A stretch of 64,000 nucleotides of DNA from positions 1,944,812 to 2,008,811 of the forward strand of contig CM077159.1 of NCBI GenBank assembly GCA_039583875.1, written 5' to 3'. The position numbers were made by a program, and so were the translations under genes. Source of the DNA: Platanthera guangdongensis (lineage: Eukaryota; Streptophyta; Magnoliopsida; Asparagales; Orchidaceae). The notes below the pieces were generated by a model, which worked only from the letters and a program-made list of their open reading frames with translations, was not told where the DNA came from and searched no databases. The stretch's first letter is position 1; every line of letters begins with the position of its first letter. Shown here one piece after another: positions 1-8,178 of this stretch.

Positions 1-636
1 GTACTTTGAGTTCAGCCAACTCCTTTGGTGCCATCCTAAATGGAGGACGTGACACCGGCCTAGCCTCCGGCACTAACTCGAACGAGAAGTCGATCTCCCG
101 CCGAGGAGGCGCTCCAGGAAGTTCATCCGGAAACACATCCTTGAACTCTGCCACTACGGGCACTTCCTCAATAGACAACTGGGACAGACGAACCTCTAAT
201 AACGCTACCAGTGCTACACCACCCTGATTAACCGCCCGCATCAATTGCATGGCCGAAATCAGGGAAAAGGCCACTCCACAAAGGCCCTCAAATTTGACTT
301 CCGCCTTCCCTTTGCTCCTTAGGGTCACTACCTTAAATAGGCAGTCAATACTGGCGCGCTGCTCTGCAAGCCAGTCCATGCCCAAAATGACATCAAACTC
401 AACCAATGGTAAAATCGCTGCTACCAAAACGAAGTCAACTCCGTCCAGCTCCAAACAGATGTGCCCTTTGGCACCGGTGGTCATGGATGACCCATTAGGC
501 ATGCGCACTTTCAGCTCCGCATCCGCCGAGAAAGACTCAACTCCTATTCTCCGGATGAAGCTCTCCGCAAGAAAGGAGTGCGATGCTCCCGTATCGAACA
601 ATAACCTAGCGGGGTATCCAGAAACTAATACGAAGC
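1..636 (-). CDS. pol: pol of M1, partial: retropepsin and N-terminal edge of RT
   Basis: Read from 636 downwards on the minus strand the frame stays open for about 210 codons to the window edge. It contains the retropepsin signature [11 protein letters not shown] near 605-575, the flap/LGMDWL region typical of plant Gypsy proteases near 375, and then EFKDVFPDELPGAPP and ELVPEARPVSRPPFRMAPKE, the conserved linker leading into RT. The RT catalytic region is outside the window. The frame starts immediately after an AG acceptor at 637, so it has no own start codon and is expected to be made as a Gag-Pol fusion by splicing. It is part of a retrotransposon polyprotein acting in cytoplasmic particles (family knowledge). 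Confidence 0.82.
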
Positions 637-708
637 CTACAACATAGACATCTCACATAAAATTCTAAAAGTATGAAGCACAAAATTTAAACTTAAATTT
701 CATCATAC
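637..708 (-). other. Putative 72-bp intron between gag and pol of M1
   Basis: On the minus strand the donor is CAG|GTATGATG (intron starts at 708) and the acceptor is TTGTAG|GCTTCG (ends at 637). Joining the flanks gives ...MVTG-FVLVSGYPARLLFDTG in one frame. If retained, Gag gains about 14 codons (GMMKFKFKFCASYF) and stops near 665. The same position and phase is seen in A1, A2, C and D. Confidence 0.7.
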
Positions 709-1869
709 CTGTCACCATATCGGTTTGGCGGATTGCTTCCTGCTGTCCAAGGTTGTAGGCCCTTGGCTGCACTAGTTGGAACCGAGAAGCACTTGACTCT
801 GCCATCTTTCCTTTCTCTGCGGCACTGGGGCCGGAGCGCACAGTCTGCTCCTGCCTTGCCTCTTGCTCCGCTCCTCCTTGAGGACAAACACGAGCTATGT
901 GCCCCACCTTACCGCAGTTGTAGCACGTCGGCGGTCCCCTAGAGTGAGAACCTCCAGGCGTCCACTTGCTCTTCTCACCAGACTTGGAAGTGTGAGGCTT
1001 TTTCCTCCACCTACTCCCTTTAGACTTTCCCTAGGATTGGGGAAGCTTCCCTTCCCCTTGCTTGGGAGTGAAACCCTTACGATGTTGGGTTCGCTCCAGA
1101 TCACTTTCCAATATCCTGGCAGCCTCAACTAGTTCATTAAAAATAGCTCTCTTCATGGAAATGAGGGGTTGCCTCAAATTCTCCTTCAGCCCCTGGTAGA
1201 AGAGGTTATCCCTCTCTACATCATCTGCCATCGTCGTTCCCGCATAACGACCCAAACGGGTGAACTCCTGCACATACTCGTCCACCGTCTTGTCTCGCTG
1301 CATTAAGTGCAGAAACTGCCTCTGAAGACCAACCGTGTAGAAATGGGAATGTACCTCTTTAGAAAAGCATCCACAAATTCCTCCATCGAATGGGTACGTC
1401 CAGGAAACTGGCAGCCGCTATGGCTCACCCACCACAACTTGGCGTCTCCTTCCAACATGAATGCCGCATACTCAGATTTCTTTTCTTCTGGCATTTTTGC
1501 CACACTCAAAAGCTCTTGAATTCAAACCCACCAATCCTCTGCATCCGTTGGCGTACCAACTCCCTTGAACGACTAGGGATGGAAGCTCAGGAAATACTTC
1601 ATGTGCCGGTCTCCATGTCCGACAATAACCCTTTCCGCCAAAGGTTCCACTCGCCTGGCTTCTCCGCCTGGCACGGCCATCGCCGTGTCCGGTGTAGCAG
1701 AGGTTGCTACCTGAGCTGTCGCTGCAGCTTGGGCTGCCACCATCGCTTCTGCAAGCATGCGGCAGAAGTCGACCGGGTTTACACCCGTGCCCAAAAGACC
1801 TGGAGCAGTGACACTGCTCGCCGCGAGTTCTTCTCTTGCTCTCGACATTCCCGCCTCGTTGCTTGCACT
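709..1869 (-). pseudogene. gag: gag body (exon 2) of M1, broken
   Basis: The minus-strand frame opens at 1869 just after the acceptor TTCTTGAAG and runs through SASNEAGMSRAREELAASS, the Gag capsid-like block (EGDAKLWW near 1445, VDEYVQEFTRLGRYAG near 1280-1235, DNLFYQGLKENLRQPL) and the zinc knuckle CYNCGKVGHIARVC near 924-883. It is damaged by in-frame TAG at 1573-1575, a frame change near 1305 and TAG at 1031-1033. An ATG at 1848-1846 could serve as an internal start, but the upstream frame is open back to the acceptor. Gag forms the virus-like particle; the knuckle binds RNA (family knowledge). Confidence 0.8.
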
Positions 1870-3574
1870 CTTCAAGAAAACAAGAAACAAGGGATCAGTC
1901 TCTAATCTCAAGACTTAAACATAAGGACACTCATGGTCCCGCGTTACTCTTAAGTTGATAACTTCTCTACGCATTGACCTTGAATCTAACCTGCCTCTGA
2001 TACCAAATTGTAACACCTCCCCTGTAATGACCGTATAATATGGGTCTGGCCGGGGCCCCACAATATACGGACACCACAGCTTTAGTATTATAAGATGATA
2101 TAACTACCCACACTCAAAACTCTTTGCACAGCACAGCGGAAACACAAGGAAGACTACAAGTTATCCACCACTACAAGAGTAATAAAAAGATGGCCTTATG
2201 GCCTTACAACATAAGAGAGTCCAAACTCAAATAATACAACAATCATGAAAGTGCATAAGCACTCCTAGTCTACCTCGACATGCAAGCTGGTCACCAAGGG
2301 CATCAAAACATACAATGTCATAAAGAGTAGAGCTACTACAAAAGTTAACACTTCATGAGGCTTAGGCCTTTCTAGCGGGCGAGCTAGCTCCTACTTGTGA
2401 TCCTTGCCCTGTAGAAATTATTAGTAACGTGGGTCAGCAAAGGCTGATCTCAAACTGTGTAACCAACACATCTCCTCCCGGCCTCCTCTAACGGACCCCG
2501 GGGAACCCTCCAACCTGCAAGTCAGCACTTCGTATGCAATATATAAATATAAACAAGAAGTGCATTAAGAACAAGCTTGGATGTCTCAAACATCATACAC
2601 GTTCTCTACGAGTTGAGCATATAATATAAAAAGGGGCTTACTTATGCAAAATGTATGCAACCACCCGGGTTTCACCCAAGGCACCCTATAGCGTATGCAT
2701 CTAGCACAACATCACATCAATTGGGTACTCATCGTTTCCCCATTAACATAAAGCCGCAAACAAAAAGGGAAACACAATTCCCCCCAACGGCACACAAGCC
2801 ACCATATGGAACTCCTGCTAAGCCCACACCCGCTCAAGGTCTTAGACCTGGGCTTGCCTGCAAGCTCTGACGTCTCATGTCAGGATTCCAACAAACACAA
2901 CTGACCGATTCTAAGAAGCCTTGCTGGACCCCACCCGCTCATGGCCTCATTGCCCGGGCTTTTCCCCATGCTTGGCATTCTCGTCAGTCTCACAGAAGGG
3001 GACTAGTCTCGCTGGGACACTTTCCACACATGACTTGCACGTCACGGGATAGCCAGCCGACCACGGAGACACAACGACGCCTTGGCACATCACATTCCAA
3101 GACAATTCCACCCTAGTCCCTCATTTATACTGCAGCGTTCCCGCGCTCCAAGGAAACCATCTACCACTCATGCGGATCTAACCTTGTCCACCAAGGAAAC
3201 CATCTACCGCCATTGAGGAGCTAACCTTGTCCGGTTCCGACTACACGTACTTACTCGAGAATAAGGGGAAAACATCACCACATAACAAATGACATCTTGC
3301 CGCAACGGAATCTCTATGAATACTTAAAGTTCGTATGCAACATCACCGAGTCGGACTAACGGTTGCGACTACGGCTTCACACACCATGCCTAATCCACTA
3401 ACGGAGCGTATCTCTAATGCAAAAACATGTCGGGGATGGACTCAATCGACTCGGAGGTTCCTCTTGAACCTTGACGACCCAAACCCCTCTCATTTGAGTG
3501 TTTGGTGCCCAAAAACTAGAAAAGAAAAGATGTTAAGACATGCATCCTAAAACCGAGATGAGAAGTGTCGTTAC
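1870..3574 (-). other. Putative 1.7-kb intron 1 of M1 (spans LTR 3' part and primer binding site)
   Basis: The donor on the minus strand is CGGAAG|GTAACG at 3574. The acceptor follows a strong pyrimidine run (TTGTTTCTTGTTTTCTTGAAG) ending at 1870. Both exon boundaries are phase 0. The intron would remove the LTR end and the primer binding site. Confidence 0.55.
1993..2005 (-). promoter_or_regulatory. Primer binding site of M1 (initiator tRNA-Met type)
   Basis: Minus-strand TGGTATCAGAGGC lies three bases after the LTR end TGTTACA. It is the standard plant tRNA-iMet primer site. Confidence 0.85.
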
Positions 3575-3598
3575 CTTCCGACTCCTCTTCCTATCCAT
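3575..3598 (-). CDS. gag: Putative first coding exon of M1 gag, inside the LTR
   Basis: On the minus strand an ATG at 3598 opens eight codons, MDRKRSRK, followed directly by GTAACG. The position in the LTR, the length (24 bp), the basic composition and the donor sequence match the exon at 5427-5450 of A1 and 19290-19313 of C. Spliced to 1869 it gives MDRKRSRK-SASNEAG in frame. This is inferred from comparison across families, not from transcripts. Confidence 0.55.
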
Positions 3599-3879
3599 GG
3601 AGAAATAGCCAGATGAAAACCTTCGCAAAGATCTAGCCTCCACGGATCTAGACTCGGCTCGTGATTTGGAGCACCAAAGCCTCTCCTACAGCCCAAACCC
3701 TCCTTCACCTTCTTCCTTGCTCTCCCTTCTCTCTAGAATTCTAATAAGAGAAAGCTTGGAGAAGAATGAGGGTTTCCAACCCTATTCTCGGACTTAACTC
3801 CCCAAGAGCAGTCCTGGACCATCAGATCCCAAAATAAGGGAAAGAGCGGCCACGATCCGTCTGAAAAATAAAATACCTG

Positions 3880-4424
3880 GGCCGAACATGGCCTGACACA
3901 TGCCCATGTCCAGGGCCGTGTCCCCCATTCACCGTCAAAACCGACACGCCTGGAACAGCACACGGACATCCGACACGCCCGTGTTTGACCTGACACGCCT
4001 GTGTTCCAACTGATACGGCCGTGTGGTCGGCCGTGTGCCTCCATCGACACAACAACGAAAATAACCCGAGAACTACACGGGTACTGGACACGCCTGTGTC
4101 CTTGCCCGTGTCTACCTCAACACGCCTGGGCTCCAGGCCGTGTTCACTGTCTCGACACTTTGTCGAGCGAAGTTCGTCGACCATGCGGGACACGCCCTGT
4201 GACACGCCCGTGTCACAGGCCGTGTGCCCCTGTCTCGACACTCGACACTCGTCGAGTGAACTTCGTCGAGATAAATTCGTCGACTGACTGAGACGGCCTT
4301 GGACACGCCCGTGTCCTAGGCCGTATGCATTGTCTCGACACATCGTCGAGCGAAAATCATCGACTCCCCGGACCGATCGTCGACACGGGCTCGACACGCC
4401 CTGAGACACGCCCATGTCTCAGGC
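3880..4424. repeat. Palindrome array in the M1 LTR (U3)
   Basis: Dense copies of GACACGGGCGTGTC-like inverted repeats, CACACGG half sites and TCGACGATCGTCGA-type palindromes. The array continues at 13934-14060 after the A1 insertion. Copies are degenerate. Confidence 0.85.
4420..4424. repeat. Target site duplication of A1, left copy (CAGGC)
   Basis: CAGGC precedes the A1 LTR start at 4425; an identical CAGGC follows the A1 end at 13934-13938. Confidence 0.9.
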
Positions 4425-4484
4425 TGTAATGCCCCAAAACTCAAAGGATCGAAGGGGGACGTTTTGGGCCAGTTTGGGTTCTGG

Positions 4485-5140
4485 CTGCAGGCACACGACC
4501 TGGGATACGGGCGTGTCCCAGGGCGTGTCAAGCCTGTGTCGACACTAAGCCGAGAAGTCGACACTTTGGTCTCGACATTGTGTCGAGACTGGGCACACGG
4601 CCTGCGATACAGGCGTGTCGCAGGGTGTGTCGACCCGTGTCGACACTTAGCCGCGAAGTCGTTGAGATTATCTCGACGATTCGCTGAGACTGGGCACACG
4701 GCCTGCGACACGGGCGTGTCGCAGGGCGTGTTGACCCGTGTTGACGATCGTCCCGGGGAGTCGTCGAGATTTGCTCGACGATCGTCGAGACAAGGCACAC
4801 GGCCTAGGACACGGGCGTGTCCAAGGCCGGGTCATCAGGTCGACGATCTTCACTCGACGAAGTGTCGAATGTCGAGACCGTGTATACGGCCTGGAGCACA
4901 GCCGTGTCAAGGTGACACGGGTAGGGACACAGGCGTGTCCTAGAACCCGTGCAGTGCTCGGGTTGATTTTGGGGAAAAATCATGGGGTACACGGCCGGTC
5001 ACACGGCCATGTCAGGTGGAACACGGGCGTGTCAGCTCGAACACGGGCGTGTTTGATACCCGTGTGAGGTTCCAGGTGATTCGATTTTGACGGCGAATGA
5101 GGCACACGGCCCTGGACACGGGCGTGTGCCAGGCCGTGTT
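4485..5140. repeat. Palindrome array in A1 5' LTR
   Basis: Tandem, degenerate units of roughly 105-130 bp, each with CACACGGCCTG, a GACACGGGCGTGTC palindrome and CGACCCGTGTCGACAC. Several palindromes extend to 10-11-base arms around a central GG. Confidence 0.9.
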
Positions 5141-5426
5141 CGGTCCAGATTGGGCATTTCAGCCCCGAATCAAAGCCGTTCGTTTCCTTGTTTTGAGATC
5201 CAACGGCTGGGGGATGTTCCTTAAGGGATATACCCGTGGATGGACTTAGAAAACCATCACTTTTCTTAAGTGTTCTCTTTCTAAATCCTTGGAGAGAGAG
5301 GAGAGCTAAGGGAAGAAGAAGGAGCTAGATCCGCCATTTGAGGAGCTTCGGAGCTCCGAATCGCGAGCCGACTCCGGATCCACGGAGGCAACGCTAGTAC
5401 GGTTGTTTTCATCCGATTACTTTTCA

Positions 5427-5450
5427 ATGGCGCCAAAGAGGAACGCAAGG
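5427..5450 (+). CDS. gag: Putative first coding exon of A1 gag, inside the 5' LTR
   Basis: ATG at 5427 opens eight codons, MAPKRNAR, then GTAAGG, a consensus plant donor. Joining 5450 to 6961 continues in phase 0 as ...NAR-VTRSGVGPLERR. The Gag body itself has no ATG there: the codon just before 6961 is the TAG of the acceptor. Family C shows the same arrangement with a different sequence. Confidence 0.65.
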
Positions 5451-6737
5451 GTAAGGATCCTCATCTTGAGCATGAATAACACTCTTTCTTAGCATAGGAA
5501 GCCCGCTCTCGCGAGTTTGCGGAGAGTTGGAGGAGTTCCTTCGGGTAGATATGTGAAGTCCCCGTTGTTTAGAGTCCGTATGCGAGAACGGACATAGGAA
5601 TGATGTGTGAAGCCTACCCGGACATGTTGGTCTGGATCGGTGATGTTGCATTGCATAATGCCGGAGAAGACTCCGTGCTATTGGTTGTTTTTCGGGTTTT
5701 CTACGCGGTAGATTGCAGCAGGGAGCCTTGGGGACTAACCCAAAGGTGCACCCGGAAAACTGGGCGGATACGAAATCTTGCCAACTTGGTGGCTTGAGAG
5801 CCAACTTGAACATAACTGGGTTATGTGACTTGTGATGGAATTGGGACTCGGTGGAAGTTTGACCCGCGCAAATGGCTTAAATTGTCATTGCTATGTGAGC
5901 ACGGGTTAGATGGAACTGTACCCGTCCTATGTCGTTCGGTTAAAGAGACCTAAAGGCACGTGGCACTTACCGTTGGCATAGATTAGGGTCTTCGGCGGTC
6001 TATGGCTTAAATTGTCGTGACCCAGGCCAGGAAGACAAATTGCTCATAGGTTTGGCCGTCTAAGTGGCGGCGGTGAGTCCGGAATGTTAATGGCTTTAAT
6101 TGACGTGACATCGACCGGTTCACCGAGAATGTGCCCTGAGTGCACGGGGCGTGTGGACGAGCGAGGCAACGTCTGTGATGAAATGGCTATGGTTATAAAT
6201 TGCTCGCTTATGCTAATGAAATGCAGGGAAGGAGCATCGCCGCCCCGAGTTGGGGGCGGGATCGTTATAATTTGGTCAGCATTGCTGACCGTTGCCTTGT
6301 TTTGCCACCGTGCGGTGGTTTGTTTCTTGCAGGTGCAGCTGGACCAAGCGGTCAATAGCGGGCTAAAGCCCTTTTGCGAAGCCGGCCCTCGAAGGCCCAA
6401 GTAGAAGTGTTTACTGTTTTATTCATGTATGACCGGCCTGCGTGCCGTGGTTTGTAAAACATGTAACATTCAAGTGAAACATTTTGTAAGGCCTTAAGGC
6501 TTGTTTTGAGTATTTTCTATAACATTCCTATTTTGTGTTAGTGGACATTCGTGCTTTGATGCTGGGTTCTCGTTTACAACTTTTATAAACTGCTTCCGCT
6601 AGAATGCTCTGTGTAGGACGTTGAGATTGGTTGGATGGTTTCCATAAGTAACCACCCGGTCTGTCTGTGGTATATGGCGTCGGGCCCCGGTCGGACCTAC
6701 TGCTATATGCTATGCGACGGATAGGGGTGTTACAATT

Positions 6738-6749
6738 TGGTATCAGACT
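6738..6749 (+). promoter_or_regulatory. Primer binding site of A1
   Basis: TGGTATCAGACT begins three bases after the LTR end. It matches initiator tRNA-Met for about ten bases and then departs. Confidence 0.85.
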
Positions 6750-6773
6750 ACTGGTTTTGGTCGGGCTTAAAGT

Positions 6774-6810
6774 GAATTCGTGGGCGAATTCTTTTTTAAG
6801 GGGTGGTGAG
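6774..6810 (+). promoter_or_regulatory. Leader stem-loop and purine tract resembling the A1 polypurine tract
   Basis: GAATTCGTGGGCGAATTC (6774-6791) followed by TTTTTTAAGGGGTGGTGAG. The element's 3' end has AATTTCGTGGGCGAAATT then CTTTTAAGAGGGGTAGAG (11586-11622). Function unknown; a packaging signal or second plus-strand priming site are options. Confidence 0.6.
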
Positions 6811-6960
6811 CACATTGTGTGCGTCATCGTTATAATAGTAAAAAGAACCCATGAATGTCCACTTAGGAATGAAAATACTCGTGTTTGAGGAACCTGCGTG
6901 TTCCTATAATTGCTGTTTGCAATTTATTTGGTTGCTTAACAGTGTTTTGTACCACTATAG

Positions 6961-8104
6961 GTGACCCGAAGTGGTGTTGGGCCGTTAGAACGCCGAGTTT
7001 CTAAGGCTAGTAGTGCACCGGATGTTGCTCCCGCAACACCTCTATCGGCGGAGAACATACGATTGGTGGCTGAAGCGGTGTTGGCCGTGATTAATGCGCA
7101 GCCTGGAAGGCAAGCGCAGCAGCCCGCTCCTGTGATGGAGCAAGTACCTCTTCAAGAGGCTTAGCCGAGGAGGGTGGACCAAGTGGTTTTGGAACCGGTA
7201 GTGCCAAGGAGGGCAACTGAGAGGCAGCTTAAGCATGTGATGAGCTTTAACCCTCCGTTATTCTCGGGGTTGGGAACCCCATCTCAGGCTGAAGACTGGC
7301 TCTCCAGGGTGAAGAGAGTCATGACAGCGACGGAGACGGAGGAGTGGCAAATGACCACCATCGCTACGTTCCTTTTGGACGGTGAAGCGAGGATGTGGTG
7401 GGAAGGATTGGAGCTGCATCATTTGATAGGTAGACAACTGATAGACGTTCCGATGGAAGAGTTCTCGGGATTGTTCTTAGCAAGATACATTCCTTCGACG
7501 CAGAAGATAGCGTTGGAGAACGAATTTCTGAAGTTGCTATAGGGTGAGAGGAGCGTGGATGAATATCTCCACGAGTTTACTCGTCTGAGTCGTTATGCTA
7601 GCTCCACCATCATGGATGAGGAGCGCAAGACTAATCGCTTCTATGAAGGCCTGAGGGATGAGTTGAGATTACTACTCTCGGGGCCGATGACGCAGGGTTT
7701 CTTAACCTTGGTCAATACTGCCCGGTCCTTGGAGAAGGACATGAAGAGCGTGCAAGAGAAGAAAAGCTTGGGTGAGAAGAAATCTGAGTTCAGAGTGCCG
7801 ACTACTTCAAAGTCCGGCTATCGGAGGTCTTTAAAGAAGCATAGGACTTCGGGTCCAGCTCCTTCTGGTGCTTCTAGGGCGACTATGAGTCGGACCCCGG
7901 GTGCGTGCTTTACGTGTGGAAAGACGGGGCATTTTGCCCGTGATTGTTGGAGCGGACGTCCTATGTCCGAGAGAAGGCCGGGAGCTACTTATGAAGAGAA
8001 GGGAAAGGCGGTGGAGTCGACCGCATCCCATTATGCTCCGGCCCAACCAAGGGTCTACAATCTTGGCCAATAGGAGGCCATTAGACAAGCTGATGTGGTG
8101 ACAG
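6961..8104 (+). pseudogene. gag: gag body (exon 2) of A1, three in-frame stops
   Basis: One frame (6961 onward) encodes the variable N-terminal part (SGVGPLERRVSKASSAP), the capsid-like block (HVMSFNPPLFSGLGTP near 7220-7270, EDWLSRVKRVMTA, GEARMWWEG near 7381-7410, VDEYLHEFTRLSRYA near 7555, RFYEGLRDELRLLLSG) and a CCHC knuckle CFTCGKTGHFARDC near 7909-7950. TAG stops interrupt it at 7162-7164, 7540-7542 and 8071-8073; A2 has TGG, CAG and CAG at those sites, so all three are single C/T or G/A changes. The frame ends at 8104 at a splice donor and would fuse to pol. Gag builds the particle and binds RNA. A1 would need Gag from another copy. Confidence 0.9.
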
Positions 8105-8178
8105 GTACGATTTAATTTATAGCAAGATAATCTATAAATACTTGTTATGCACATGTTACCTTACCACTACTTGTTTAG
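8105..8178 (+). other. Putative 74-bp intron 2 between gag and pol of A1
   Basis: Donor GACAG|GTACGA at 8105 and acceptor TTGTTTAG at 8178. The join reads [20 protein letters not shown] in frame (phase 1). When retained, Gag ends VTGTI and stops within the intron. Confidence 0.72.

Larger units (their letters stand above)
2009..4424 (-). repeat. 5' LTR of M1, main part
   Basis: On the minus strand the LTR ends ...GGTGTTACA at 2009; its start TGTAACACCCC is at 14116, beyond the A1 insertion. The stretch 2009-3570 is the R/U5-like part and contains no gene (small frames are not supported). The core promoter equivalent is near 3822-3838 (minus CCTTATTTTGGGATC), just after the palindrome array in transcription order. 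Confidence 0.85.
4425..6734 (+). repeat. 5' LTR of A1 (2310 bp)
   Basis: Begins TGTAATGCCCC and ends GGGGTGTTACA. It holds the palindrome array, then a CCTTGTTTTGAGATCC core-promoter-like stretch near 5187, a purine-rich leader, the ATG exon at 5427 and a splice donor. The rest (5451-6734) holds no supported gene. The paired copy is 11623-13933. Confidence 0.95.
5451..6960 (+). other. Putative 1510-bp intron 1 of A1
   Basis: Donor AGG|GTAAGG at 5451; acceptor ACCACTATAG ending at 6960, with a possible branch point CTTAAC about 25 bases upstream. It contains the LTR end, the primer binding site and the leader, so only unspliced RNA could be reverse transcribed. The sequence inside shows no supported gene. 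Confidence 0.6.

Noticed and set aside
3822..5067. Overlapping frames of 60-200 codons on both strands rich in RPCDTPVSQ-like repeats (also 11512-12265, 52355-53190, 59635-60365, 18213-18866, 62321-63005)
   Set aside because: They read through the palindromic arrays; an inverted repeat opens frames on both strands at once. No domain and no conservation of one frame.
5600..6404. Frames of 65-118 codons in the A LTR (also in the other LTR copies)
   Set aside because: Same reading in all LTR copies is due to copying; they lie in the proposed intron and lack protein features.
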